DNA of 64,000 bases from Euglena gracilis (Eukaryota; Euglenida; Euglenophyceae; Euglenales): assembly GCA_039621445.1 (NCBI GenBank), contig CP154956.1:34321437-34385436 (forward strand), in the 5' to 3' direction. The notes under the pieces were generated by a model. That model worked only from the letters and a program-made list of their open reading frames with translations, was not told the origin of the DNA and ran no database searches. A program made the translations under genes and the position numbers. Below, piece after piece: positions 51,472 through 60,114 of the stretch; position 1 is the first letter of the stretch; each line of letters opens with the position of its first letter.

Positions 51472-53034
51472 TTACATCCGCTCCAGCCGCCAATAGTCAT
51501 GGCGGGAGTCCAAGGGATCTTCCACAAGGACCATCTGGAATTGTGGTGGCTGTGGCCTGTCGACGAGCCAGGTTTCTGGCGAGTCGTAGTCGAAATCAGG
51601 TGCGATCCAGTCCCGAACCCATCCTTCGGGTACTGTCTGCTTGGTGGCACTCGCTCTTTCCGCGAGAAACCACTGCAGCTTCTCCCAGAATTTCCTGGGC
51701 AAAGTCGCTGGCCAGATGAAGTAGTTTCTCCGAGGGTGATTGGCTGACACCTGCGGGGCATTCCCCGGGTGGAAGTCGATGGGAACGTGATAGGCGCATT
51801 CCGCCCGGACTGTATGGGGTCGCAATACGGCCCCTAGCCAGTCCTTCCAGGTCATCCCGTGTTTTTCGGGTGGCCATTGTGGTAGGCACCAGCGACCGTT
51901 TCGGTCCTGGGTTGTGAATAGGCGGAAAAGTATCTTTTCCCTGTCCGCTGTCTCCCAGAGGTAAGGTAATCTTACCCCTGCTTCCTCAGCAGCGAGGCGT
52001 ATCGCCCCACTGTCGATCTGCCACCCACGGGCCATTCCCGTGTGGCGGTAGTCGTCGAGCTTGAGGTTGGCATATTTGAAGAAGTCCTTGAACTTTTTGT
52101 TCAAGGTGGAGTATTCCTCCAGTGGCTTCTCGGCACTCGGCACGATTGTGCGAACTGCGCCTTCCGCAGTGTGCCAGAAGGTACCTCGCAGGCAATTGAC
52201 GCAGAGTACTGGTACATTCGTACCATCTCGTTCCGTGTAGCAAAAATTGTGCTTGTGGGTCCAACTGTCCACGCACTTGGCGCATACCAAGGCGGCACAG
52301 TTGGGTATGTACATATCCTTGTGGAACGATTTCCGATCCACAGGGTTGCACACATGGACGAGGGGTAATCCCAAGTCAGGGGCACTGTTGTACATCCTGT
52401 GGCAAACAGTGCAGAGCCACACAAATCGGTTTTCCGATGTTCTGTCGACGAGGAATTCCTCGCCGAAGTATTGGGCCAAAACACGTGGTGATCTGGAATT
52501 GTAATAATTCCAGGTGACATTCTGGTCAAAGGACCATTTCCGTCCTTGACAGAACAGTGGTTCAATCCACCGATTAAGACATTGGTCTGTTCGCAGCTTG
52601 TGTTCGATCATCATGTACCTGTTTTTCAGGTCATGAGTCTCAGGATCATCCTGAGTCATCGCATTCCAATCGATGACAACTTCGCCTTCCGAAGGTGTCG
52701 TAGTCGTAGAGGCGCGGGATTTTCCCTGCCCCTTCGTAGGTGGTTTCGGCTGTGAGGTTTTCCCATAGCCGGATGATGTGACCTGTGTGAATCCTCCTCC
52801 CGAGGCTAATCCTCGAGAAGAAGATGCACCCTGGCCTCCAGCACCACCACCGCCTTTCGGTGGGGGCTGATCACCTGTCTTAGGTGAGGGTTTGCAAGGC
52901 GCGGCACCGGGCTTTGATTTGGCCGGGGCCTTCGGACTTCCGCTTTCCGGAGCATCCGAGGGTCGCCGTTCGGCGTCACGCTTGCTTGACCAGGTGCGTG
53001 GTGACGGCTGGGCCGGGGGTCTTTTCCCCGACAC
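51472..53034 (-). CDS. D2 accessory ORF6, Cys/His-rich protein of unknown function
   Basis: At least 520 aa; the frame is open further upstream (to about 53,150) so the GTG at 53,034 is only a formal start. Residues 1-120 are Pro/Ser/Gly/Lys-rich and likely disordered. Residues about 205-290 hold a run of Cys/His pairs: CTVCHRMY, HVCNPV, CAKCVDSWTHKHNFC and CVNCLRGTF, a pattern that suggests two or more zinc sites (RING- or zinc-ribbon-like), without a match I can name. The C-terminal 230 residues are Trp-rich and look globular (FKYANLKLDDYRH, KHGMTWKDWLGAVLRPH, YFIWPATLPRKFWEKLQWF). No signal peptide or membrane helix is seen. It is the last gene before the LTR. Confidence 0.7.
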   Translation of the reverse strand: MSGKRPPAQPSPRTWSSKRDAERRPSDAPESGSPKAPAKSKPGAAPCKPSPKTGDQPPPKGGGGAGGQGASSSRGLASGGGFTQVTSSGYGKTSQPKPPTKGQGKSRASTTTTPSEGEVVIDWNAMTQDDPETHDLKNRYMMIEHKLRTDQCLNRWIEPLFCQGRKWSFDQNVTWNYYNSRSPRVLAQYFGEEFLVDRTSENRFVWLCTVCHRMYNSAPDLGLPLVHVCNPVDRKSFHKDMYIPNCAALVCAKCVDSWTHKHNFCYTERDGTNVPVLCVNCLRGTFWHTAEGAVRTIVPSAEKPLEEYSTLNKKFKDFFKYANLKLDDYRHTGMARGWQIDSGAIRLAAEEAGVRLPYLWETADREKILFRLFTTQDRNGRWCLPQWPPEKHGMTWKDWLGAVLRPHTVRAECAYHVPIDFHPGNAPQVSANHPRRNYFIWPATLPRKFWEKLQWFLAERASATKQTVPEGWVRDWIAPDFDYDSPETWLVDRPQPPQFQMVLVEDPLDSRHDYWRLERM

Positions 53035-53081
53035 CGAGCGTCGTTGACCTTCAGCAGGGGTTTCCCGAGCTGAGGGTCGCC

Positions 53082-54395
53082 CTACGCGTTCTTTCGCTGC
53101 GCTCGTGGGTTTCCCAGGAGCAGGCCTTGGGGGACGGTGTGGGTGTGGGGTGTCGTCGCCGCACTCCGCGTTGGCTGAGTCTGTGGTGGGGGCATGGATG
53201 TCCGTGCAGCCTGTTTTTCAGGTGCCGGTGTCCGTGTGTCCGCACGCTTCGGTGCAGTGGCCGATGTGTGTGGAGCTACGGGCTCATCCCGTGCCTCTGA
53301 TGCCGCTACCGGTGCTAATGCAGGTTCATCCTGCACTGGCACGGGTAGCGTTGTCTCCACTGACATTGCCGTTGGTTCGCCCTCCGTCCGTGTCGTTTCC
53401 GACACCGGCGGTGGCGTGGCCATTGGGGGAGGTTCATCCTCCTCCATGGCTGCAGCTTCAGTTGTTTCGTCCGCTGGCTGGGCAGTTTCTGCCACAGCAG
53501 TGGAAGAACTGGCCGCAGTGCCACGTGGGGTGACAACTGCGATCAGTGATCGCAAACCACCGAGTACACGTCCGCCCAGTGAGGGGCGCCGTTCAGGTCC
53601 TTCCCCTGAAGTGGGCTCCTCCACTGGCTCCTCTGTCGTCGGGATTTCCCCGGGGACAGGAAGCTTGAGGCGTAATACCTCAGGCGTATGGGTTACCGTC
53701 TCCGGCGGGTTTTTCCGCGGAGGGGTCGGTCCACCTGGCGTACCCATTGAGGATGGTGACAGTGGGACAGGCGTCATTTCACCTGTCGGTGATCCCGGGC
53801 GCTGGGCGGTTTCCGCCACAGTGTCCAGCATCACAACCGATGGGCTACGGGTTTCCCGTGCCGGAGGTTCCGCAGGCTGAGGTTCATCCTCGGCCATTGG
53901 GACCACTTCTTCCGTCTCCTCCGCTTCCGGAGGTGAATCCTCTGTGTGTAGCTGTGCTGCAGAACGCGGGTCTTCCCCGGTTCTGTAGCACCCCTGTGCA
54001 TCTGACAGGCGGAAAAAGCTAATACTTTCGCTCCTGTCAGAGTTGGGATATGGGGGTGGCCATGACGGTCTTACCCAGCTTCCGGGTAAGGGCTCTGGCT
54101 CGTCCTCGCTGTTACGGCAGAGGTCTTCCCACTGCATTCGCCGATCCCAGCTCATGCCACGTTCTCCTGTGTCTTCCAGGAAGGCTGGCAGCGGCAAGGC
54201 ATAACGTGGCTGTTTTCCACGTCTGCTGCGTAGAAGGACTGGAAATCTTCCCAGATCAGGATATTCCCGAACTGGTTTTCCATGTGCTTCGGAAGATCGA
54301 TTTCGGCCTCGTACCAGTCCGGCCGCAGGTTCATCCTGCGTCGGTCTTGGGCATTCGGTCTGGCTTCTTCCTCGGTGTATCCCCGAGGTAACCAC
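53082..54395 (-). CDS. D2 accessory ORF5, acidic Pro/Thr-rich region
   Basis: 437-aa frame, meaningful from about 54,215. It begins with a short ordered-looking part (PLPAFLEDTGERGMSWDRR, EPEPLPGSWVRPSWPP), then a long acidic, Pro/Thr/Glu-rich stretch (MAEDEPQPAEPP, VVMLDTVAETAQRPGSP, LGGLRSLIAVVTPRGTAAS) and an Ala/Pro/Gln-rich end. D1 has the same protein. In D1 it joins the ORF4 frame without a break; D2 has a net 2-base length difference near 54,215. Toward its end the ORF6 frame is also open, so ORF5 and ORF6 may be linked too. Confidence 0.6.
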   Translation of the reverse strand: MVTSGIHRGRSQTECPRPTQDEPAAGLVRGRNRSSEAHGKPVREYPDLGRFPVLLRSRRGKQPRYALPLPAFLEDTGERGMSWDRRMQWEDLCRNSEDEPEPLPGSWVRPSWPPPYPNSDRSESISFFRLSDAQGCYRTGEDPRSAAQLHTEDSPPEAEETEEVVPMAEDEPQPAEPPARETRSPSVVMLDTVAETAQRPGSPTGEMTPVPLSPSSMGTPGGPTPPRKNPPETVTHTPEVLRLKLPVPGEIPTTEEPVEEPTSGEGPERRPSLGGRVLGGLRSLIAVVTPRGTAASSSTAVAETAQPADETTEAAAMEEDEPPPMATPPPVSETTRTEGEPTAMSVETTLPVPVQDEPALAPVAASEARDEPVAPHTSATAPKRADTRTPAPEKQAARTSMPPPQTQPTRSAATTPHTHTVPQGLLLGNPRAQRKNA

Positions 54396-55861
54396 TTCCT
54401 GTGAATATTCACATCAGTGGTCATGTACTCCAGGAAATAAATGTACACCTCCAGGACGTAGGTAATCCACGCCCTGTGCCAGTATTGTTGAAGCAGAAAT
54501 ATTTTCTGCCAGTGCTGTTTCAGCACCTTTCGATCTTGCGTTCCGATCTGGGGCTTTCGGCACTGATGCAGGAGAAATCTGCTGGTCAGTGGGCTGTCGG
54601 CATTCTCGGCAGTCGGAGGCGGTTTTCCGCGCTCACCGAAACCCCAGAAATCAACAATGTGTTGCTCTTTGCAAAACTGGCATTCCAGCTTGTGTCGCTG
54701 AGGATAGGCGAGGTCCACGTCCAGTACCTTGAACAGCATGCCATACATGCTATCCAAGAATACTTGGAGGTTGTTCGTGAACATTACCGCAGCCTGCACC
54801 TGGAGTTTCTCCGGCAGGGGGTAATACTTCCACTGTATTCCCAGTGCCCTGACGGAATACATGTGGTTGAAGATTTCCTTCAACTGTGCGACGAACGTTT
54901 CATCGTCAGGACATGTTCCCAAACAGTTCACGTACGACTGACCGTTTCGGTCAGTAAAGATGCCGAAGTTCTGGCAGGGGTATCCCAACCAGAACCACAG
55001 CTCCCAGAAACCGGGCATCCGGTCCAGGACCACTTCATTCGAATGAGGGTATCCCTCAAATGCATGAAGTTCAGAACTGTAGAAAAATCGCTTGCAGTGA
55101 TCGTACGAACGATCCTGTACCACTTCGAGCACCGCTTCCGGTGGTCGGTGGATGACGTTACCTGCACGCGTGTACTGCTGAAGATTTTCTTCGATTTTCG
55201 GCCAGAACTCATCCAGGTAGTCGAACACCTGGTTAACGTCGTAATCCTTCGTTTTCGAAGGTTCGGCGGCTTTTCCGCATTTTCCTGTCGGGGGTCCGGC
55301 AGATTTTCCGCCTTTGCCTGGAGCTGGCCAGGCGGCTTTTCCGCCCTTGCCAGGTGGGGCTTTCCCACCTTTCTCCTGGCCTTTTCCTTTCCCCTTACCT
55401 TTGCCCTTTCCTTTACCCTTGCCCTTTGTGTTTGACAGCCATTCACATGTCGCCCGGTATGGGTCAGAGTATTCCCAGTATTCTGGGTCTTCTGGCGTAA
55501 ACACAGGGTAAGTCACGGATTCCGTGCTTGGCGTTCGAGCAAATTCCTGCTCAGCATCACCACGATTCGAGTAAACCGGTGCGACTGGGGATGGTCGGGT
55601 TTCCCGACGTGCCCGTTCTGCCGTCACGTCGGGCGCCGGCGGAGCTTCCTCCTCAGCGTCGACGTGCATCGCCGCGGGCGGATTTTCCGACCTCGGCGAG
55701 CGGCGCTGTGGCTGCGGCGTCAGATTTTCCGGGCCGCGGTCACGCTTGCCGTCGGCAGAGCTTGTGGGTCGTGCTGGTGGCGCTTCCGCCACAGCCACGT
55801 CCCGCTGTCGCGCTGGTTGACTTGACCGTGATGGAGCTGGCACTCCTGTGAGAGCCGACAC
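54152..55861 (-). CDS. D2 accessory ORF4, Lys-Gly tract and conserved globular domain
   Basis: 569-aa frame directly continuing ORF3 after a UAG (55,874-55,876). Residues 1-140 are Pro/Arg/Glu-rich with FTPEDPEYWEYSDPY; then a (KG)n tract (GKGKGKGKGKGKGKG) and GKGGKAAWPAPGKGGKSAG repeats, likely nucleic-acid-binding; from about residue 205 a globular region rich in aromatic residues (VFDYLDEFWPKIEENLQQY, PGFWELWFWLGYPCQNFGI, YGMLFKVLDVDLAYPQR) with a Cys pair LECQFCKEQH (perhaps part of a zinc site) and WLPRGYTEEEARPN. The decayed D1 copy preserves many of these motifs, so the region was under selection. Function unknown. Confidence 0.65.
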   Translation of the reverse strand: MSALTGVPAPSRSSQPARQRDVAVAEAPPARPTSSADGKRDRGPENLTPQPQRRSPRSENPPAAMHVDAEEEAPPAPDVTAERARRETRPSPVAPVYSNRGDAEQEFARTPSTESVTYPVFTPEDPEYWEYSDPYRATCEWLSNTKGKGKGKGKGKGKGKGQEKGGKAPPGKGGKAAWPAPGKGGKSAGPPTGKCGKAAEPSKTKDYDVNQVFDYLDEFWPKIEENLQQYTRAGNVIHRPPEAVLEVVQDRSYDHCKRFFYSSELHAFEGYPHSNEVVLDRMPGFWELWFWLGYPCQNFGIFTDRNGQSYVNCLGTCPDDETFVAQLKEIFNHMYSVRALGIQWKYYPLPEKLQVQAAVMFTNNLQVFLDSMYGMLFKVLDVDLAYPQRHKLECQFCKEQHIVDFWGFGERGKPPPTAENADSPLTSRFLLHQCRKPQIGTQDRKVLKQHWQKIFLLQQYWHRAWITYVLEVYIYFLEYMTTDVNIHRKWLPRGYTEEEARPNAQDRRRMNLRPDWYEAEIDLPKHMENQFGNILIWEDFQSFYAADVENSHVMPCRCQPSWKTQENVA

Positions 55862-55873
55862 AGCAGCATCATA

Positions 55874-55876
55874 CTA
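55874..55876 (-). other. In-frame UAG between ORF3 and ORF4 (CAG in D1)
   Basis: The codon pair CAC CAG of D1 (2,741-2,736) reads CAG UAG in D2, and the frame stays open for 569 codons after it. Confidence 0.8.
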
Positions 55877-57013
55877 CTGGCGCTCTTCCCGTGTCATTTC
55901 CGCCCGGGTAGGGTATCCCTGGCCAGCGGAAACAGGGGGGCGACGTGCGATTTGTCGTTGGATCGTCACAGCATATTCATACTGTTGACGCTCCTCCTCA
56001 GTCTCGAACGGCCGACCAGTCCACGGGTTAACGGGTTCATCCCGTGCCAGGGGAACTGGTGCCGCACGAGGCGCTGCCGCGGCTTCCCGCGGACGAGCGC
56101 TTCGGGCAGAGTCAGACGTCGGGGGAGGATTTCCCTCCGCAGGACGTCGTTGGATAGGGTCAGGTATGGTTGGGTGGGGTTGAGGTGGATATACGTACTG
56201 ATCCCGTGGCATTGGCGCCTCCTGGGGGTAATCCCCAGAGACGGTATACTGAGACACAGGCTCCTGCGCAGGATAATCCCGCCGGGGCATGCGCTCAGGG
56301 GATCGAAAAATACTTTCCTTCACACGTGGGTGTTCACTCCGGACAGGTGCTTCCACCGTCTCTTCCTCGGGTAATCCGGGGGAGTGAGCACGAAAATGTG
56401 CAGTGTAAGTGCCAACTGGTGGTACCTGCCGTGCGACCTGTGGCGGGACTTCCACGCCCAGGTCACGCATGGTAATGTCTGCCGCGAATCCCGACGCGTC
56501 CGGGTCGGTGTAATACACCAGACCGGTCATCGTCGCCTGGGCGCACATACACCACAGGGCTGGAGGGGTATTCGCGATGGTCAAAACGTTACGGCAGTGG
56601 TCATCCCACAATGCCTGTGTGAGTTGGTCTGGTGCCGGGTTTGCGCTCATACGCATAACCCGGTTCATCGTCTCCGCCGTGCGGTGGATCATCACACCCG
56701 CATACGGTGGGAGGCGACGAGAGCCTGATGGCTGAGATGGCCGCGCTTCCGCGGGCATCTGGGTCATCCTGCTACTGCTGCTGCTGGCTTCAGGGTTTCC
56801 CTGAGCCGCAGTCCGTGCAGGTGGCTGCGTACCGTATCGGTATGCATACTGGTCAGGTTGAGGGTGAGTGGTGGGGTGGTAAGGCGGTCCTCCGCCTGAA
56901 TCCCTTCCACCGGGCAGCATGATACCGCCCGGGGTCGGTACGGTAAATTCTGTGGGTGGTTTGTTGTCAAGTGAAAGGGTATCTCCCTGGTTTGGGTATT
57001 GGCTGGCAAACAA
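55874..57013 (-). CDS. D2 accessory ORF3, first ORF after the chromodomain
   Basis: 379 aa, starting 80 bases after the pol stop. Residues 1-90 are Gly/Pro/Ser/Gln-rich (PTPGGIMLPGGRDSGGGPP). Residues 95-200 are a likely folded part (RLPPYAGVMIHRTAETMNRV, LTQALWDDHCRNVLTIAN, CMCAQATMTGLVYYTDPDA). The rest is Pro/Arg-rich with NPWTGRPFETEEERQQYEYA, which is then partly repeated after the UAG as MTREERQ / YDAAV. It ends with UAG where D1 has CAG, so ORF3 and ORF4 were one frame or are joined by readthrough. The layout APPYAG...DDHC...is reminiscent of a second small gag-like helical domain, but I cannot confirm that. Confidence 0.6.
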   Translation of the reverse strand: MFASQYPNQGDTLSLDNKPPTEFTVPTPGGIMLPGGRDSGGGPPYHPTTHPQPDQYAYRYGTQPPARTAAQGNPEASSSSSRMTQMPAEARPSQPSGSRRLPPYAGVMIHRTAETMNRVMRMSANPAPDQLTQALWDDHCRNVLTIANTPPALWCMCAQATMTGLVYYTDPDASGFAADITMRDLGVEVPPQVARQVPPVGTYTAHFRAHSPGLPEEETVEAPVRSEHPRVKESIFRSPERMPRRDYPAQEPVSQYTVSGDYPQEAPMPRDQYVYPPQPHPTIPDPIQRRPAEGNPPPTSDSARSARPREAAAAPRAAPVPLARDEPVNPWTGRPFETEEERQQYEYAVTIQRQIARRPPVSAGQGYPTRAEMTREERQ

Positions 57014-57092
57014 AAATTCTGCGGAAAGAAAGAATGATAAGAATCAATGATAGAAACAACAAACGAAAACAACATGGATTTCCCATGTATCC

Positions 57093-59372
57093 TCAAAAGT
57101 TTGTCATGGAAACATCAATGTTATGCTTCTTGTTCCACAGCTTCCAATCTTGCTGGACATACCCAACAAAACTGGTTGCTGGCTCCCAAGTGTCCTCCTC
57201 GGGCCCATACCCTTTCCAGCGGACCTTCCAAAGGTGCATACCTTTGTCGATTTTGTGATCGATAATTTTATCGACTACAAAGTCGTCCGTCTCAGGTAAT
57301 CTGGAACGGGGTTTGAAGTGCAAACACGGGATGGGTTTCCCATCCGGTGGCGACAGGTATGGTTTGAAGTCGTCCATATGAACGTCCTCAACACCATTCG
57401 GTAATGCAACCTTGTAACGCCCGCTGGTACCTAGTCTTTCTAGGATTTCACAGGGGCCGAGCCAGAGGGGGTCCAGCTTGGAAGACTGCATGCGAGTACG
57501 GCTATTCCGTACCCACACGCGGTCACCGGGACTATAAACAGGTGACTTGAAATTCTGCAAAAACGATTTCCGTTTTGCTGCATGAATATCAGTCACGCGT
57601 TTCTGGACTGCAGAACGTAGATTTTCTACTTCCGCAAACCAGGTCTCGCAACTGACACTCGTTCGGGCGGGTCTCTCCGAAGGGACATCCCCTATGGCCG
57701 GAGGGTCCCGTCCGAAAACTAATTTATAGGGGTAGTGAGGTAAAACCAACCCTGGTAGGGTATTGATATAAAACAAAGACCATGGTAGAACTGATATCCA
57801 GTTGCTGCGCGAGTCAGCCAGTGAAAGGCGAAGCATATTCACGACGGATTTCACGGCTGCCTCGGCTCTACCATTGCCTTTGGGTCGGTATATAATGGAA
57901 AAATGTTGCTCGATTCCGAGTAAACCGCACAAAGTGGTGAAAAACCTTGAAGAAATCAAATGGTCTTGATCACTCACGATTTCATTCGGTAAACCCATCA
58001 AGCAAATGCATTTCTCCAAAAATATAGCTGCCAAACTTTGGGCAGTCAACCCTGACTTCTGGCATGGAATGGCTACAATGTACCCACTCAGCCTGCAGAC
58101 GACAACAAAAACGTAATCGTAAATTTTGTCGTCTGTTCCTTTGCACGGTTCTAATTCCAGAAAATCCATGCAGAGGGATGTAAAAATGTCAGGGGGTACG
58201 GGGAAAAAGTCCATCGTACCAGGGGGGGTACCTCTGCGGGGTTTTACCGCTTGACAAATTTGACACCGTTGCGCTATTCGCAAACAGCGTGAGTAAAGCT
58301 CTTTCTCGCTCAGGGTTGTGCAATACCTGCGGCCCACCAACGAAAGAAGTTTGGGGGCCCCAGGGTGACCATGGTTGTGATAACACAAAATCACATCATC
58401 AACCAGGTCCTGGGGGATACAATATTTGTAACCCGATTCATTGCGAAAAACCAACCGTAAAGGTGAAAGAGTGTAATTGTCCAGCACTTCGCCATTACGA
58501 AGTCTGGTGACAATGGTGTCATACACCGGGTCACGACTATAATCCCATTCGCGAAAGAACAGTGGGGAAGGGGACTCCGTGCGCGTAATACGCCGGGGTC
58601 CGGACGTGCTTCCACGTCGGCGCCTTCCACGCACTGGTGCGACCAGGAATAGTTGTGAAACGGGAAAAGAATCCAAAAGATTATCCGCAGCGTCGTTTCG
58701 ACGTGCGTAGTCGTCAGCTTCCTGACTTCCATGAAAAGTCGCGTCTCCCTCATCCGGGTTCCCAGGGTAATACCAAGGGGCCCGACTGAGCGGATCCGCT
58801 ACTTTTTGTGTGTGACCAGGGGTATAGATAACCACAAGGTTGAATTGACTCAAGAACTCATGCCATCTGCATCGCCTTCCGACCGATGACATGGCCTTGT
58901 TCAAATCCTCGGTGTACCAGTGTTGGAGACTCTCATGGTCGGTCTTGACGAGGATCTGGACAAGGCTGCTGGCTACCCAGCTTCGGAATTTCTGGAGTAT
59001 AAGCACGATTGCGTAGGTTTCCTTCTCGCGTATACTCCATTTGACTTGACCTTTTCCATCGTCGCCCTGTAACTTTCTGCTGAAGAAAGCCACAGGTCGG
59101 AGCTCATTCGCCGCATTATGCTGGCTAAGAACTCCGCCAACAGCGTAATCGCTGCTGTCGACTTCCAACACGTATGGTTTGTACGGGTCCGCGATTTCGA
59201 GGACAACATTCTCCAAAAGCAAAACCTTGATTTTCTCAAGGGCCTCGCGCATTTGGTCATCCCAAATGACTTTGGTATTGTCAACAGCCCGGTTTTTGAG
59301 CTGTTTGGTGAGGGGCACCGCGATTTTCGCGAAGTCCTTCATATAAATCGCGTAGTATTGGGCTAATCCCAA
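57093..59372 (-). CDS. D2 pol: RT end, RNase H, integrase, chromodomain
   Basis: 759-aa open frame. Residues 1-40 complete RT; RNase H about 65-200 (LEVDSSDYAVGGVLSQ, VKTDHESLQ, VADPLSRAPW); H2C2 finger about 330-376 (CYHNHGHPGAPK ... CQICQAVK); DDE core with D403 (CMDFLELEP), D468 (IVSDQDHL) and E504 (GNGRAEAAV), giving D-x35-E; C-terminal region with [17 protein letters not shown]; chromodomain about 695-745 ([33 protein letters not shown]). It follows the RT frame by +1 because of an extra T at 59,371-59,376. Catalytic residues are all present. The DFVVDKI chromodomain has the aromatic positions expected for methyl-lysine binding only in part. Confidence 0.92.
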   Translation of the reverse strand: MGLAQYYAIYMKDFAKIAVPLTKQLKNRAVDNTKVIWDDQMREALEKIKVLLLENVVLEIADPYKPYVLEVDSSDYAVGGVLSQHNAANELRPVAFFSRKLQGDDGKGQVKWSIREKETYAIVLILQKFRSWVASSLVQILVKTDHESLQHWYTEDLNKAMSSVGRRCRWHEFLSQFNLVVIYTPGHTQKVADPLSRAPWYYPGNPDEGDATFHGSQEADDYARRNDAADNLLDSFPVSQLFLVAPVRGRRRRGSTSGPRRITRTESPSPLFFREWDYSRDPVYDTIVTRLRNGEVLDNYTLSPLRLVFRNESGYKYCIPQDLVDDVILCYHNHGHPGAPKLLSLVGRRYCTTLSEKELYSRCLRIAQRCQICQAVKPRRGTPPGTMDFFPVPPDIFTSLCMDFLELEPCKGTDDKIYDYVFVVVCRLSGYIVAIPCQKSGLTAQSLAAIFLEKCICLMGLPNEIVSDQDHLISSRFFTTLCGLLGIEQHFSIIYRPKGNGRAEAAVKSVVNMLRLSLADSRSNWISVLPWSLFYINTLPGLVLPHYPYKLVFGRDPPAIGDVPSERPARTSVSCETWFAEVENLRSAVQKRVTDIHAAKRKSFLQNFKSPVYSPGDRVWVRNSRTRMQSSKLDPLWLGPCEILERLGTSGRYKVALPNGVEDVHMDDFKPYLSPPDGKPIPCLHFKPRSRLPETDDFVVDKIIDHKIDKGMHLWKVRWKGYGPEEDTWEPATSFVGYVQQDWKLWNKKHNIDVSMTNF

Positions 59373-60114
59373 AAAATCCTTTGAGGTGAGTAATCGTTTT
59401 GATTACCTCAGGGGTCCATTTCTTAATAGCTTCGAGTTTACTCGGAGCGGCTTTCCGCTGTCCATTGCTGAGGATGTGACCGCAAAATTTTATGCGAATC
59501 CGAAACAAATGCATTTTCGCGCCTTTCGCGAAAAGCACATGTTTTTGAAAAGCGGTTAATACCGCGCAAACATGGTGGAAGTGTGTGACGAGGATATCCT
59601 CGCTCGATTTTGCGGATGGTGGTGGTGTTCCCACCAGTACATCATCAATGTACACAATGGCAAACGGTAAAGCGCGTAGAACCCATTGTATCATGCGCTG
59701 AAACATGGCTGGGCCATTCTTACCACCCATGGGGAGTACCGTCCATTGGTACACACCCTTGGATGTCACGAATGCCGTATATGGTTGGGAGTCAGGGTGT
59801 AAGTGCATTTGGTGAAAACCGTCCTCCAGATCGAAAATTGACCACAACCGGTTTTCCGATTGTTTGGTGATCAAATCCTCGATCAGGGGGAGCGGGAAGG
59901 GATCATCCCTTGTTTGGGAGTTCAGGTACCGGTAATCCAGCACCAGCCTCCATTTCTTCTGACCTGAGGGGTCTGGGGGTTTAGGAACAACAAATGCCTG
60001 GGATGTCCACTCGCTTTTCGAGGGTACAATCCACTTGCGCTGAATAAGCTTCTCAATCATTTCATTGAGAGCTTGTTCGCGTTCTCCCGAACAACGAAAA
60101 AATTTCCAGTGCAC
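59281..60114 (-). CDS. D2 reverse transcriptase
   Basis: 277-aa frame, entered from the Dam-like frame by a -1 shift at 60,096-60,105. It contains LIQRKWIVPSKSEWTSQAF, LVLDYRYLNSQTRDDPFPL, LPLIEDLITKQSENRLWSIF, DLEDGFHQMHLHPDSQPYT, the active site YIDD and the connection motif KFCGHILSNGQRKAAPSKL. It breaks at a T6 run (59,371-59,376) after ITHLKGFFG; D1 has T5 there and stays in frame, so D2 has gained one T or the base is an assembly error. Confidence 0.9.
   Translation of the reverse strand: MHWKFFRCSGEREQALNEMIEKLIQRKWIVPSKSEWTSQAFVVPKPPDPSGQKKWRLVLDYRYLNSQTRDDPFPLPLIEDLITKQSENRLWSIFDLEDGFHQMHLHPDSQPYTAFVTSKGVYQWTVLPMGGKNGPAMFQRMIQWVLRALPFAIVYIDDVLVGTPPPSAKSSEDILVTHFHHVCAVLTAFQKHVLFAKGAKMHLFRIRIKFCGHILSNGQRKAAPSKLEAIKKWTPEVIKTITHLKGFFGISPILRDLYEGLRENRGAPHQTAQKPGC

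Noticed and set aside
51472-57013. Envelope gene in the post-pol position of D2
   Set aside because: No signal peptide, membrane segment, furin-like site or fusion peptide pattern is visible; composition is Pro/Lys/Gly and zinc-type Cys.
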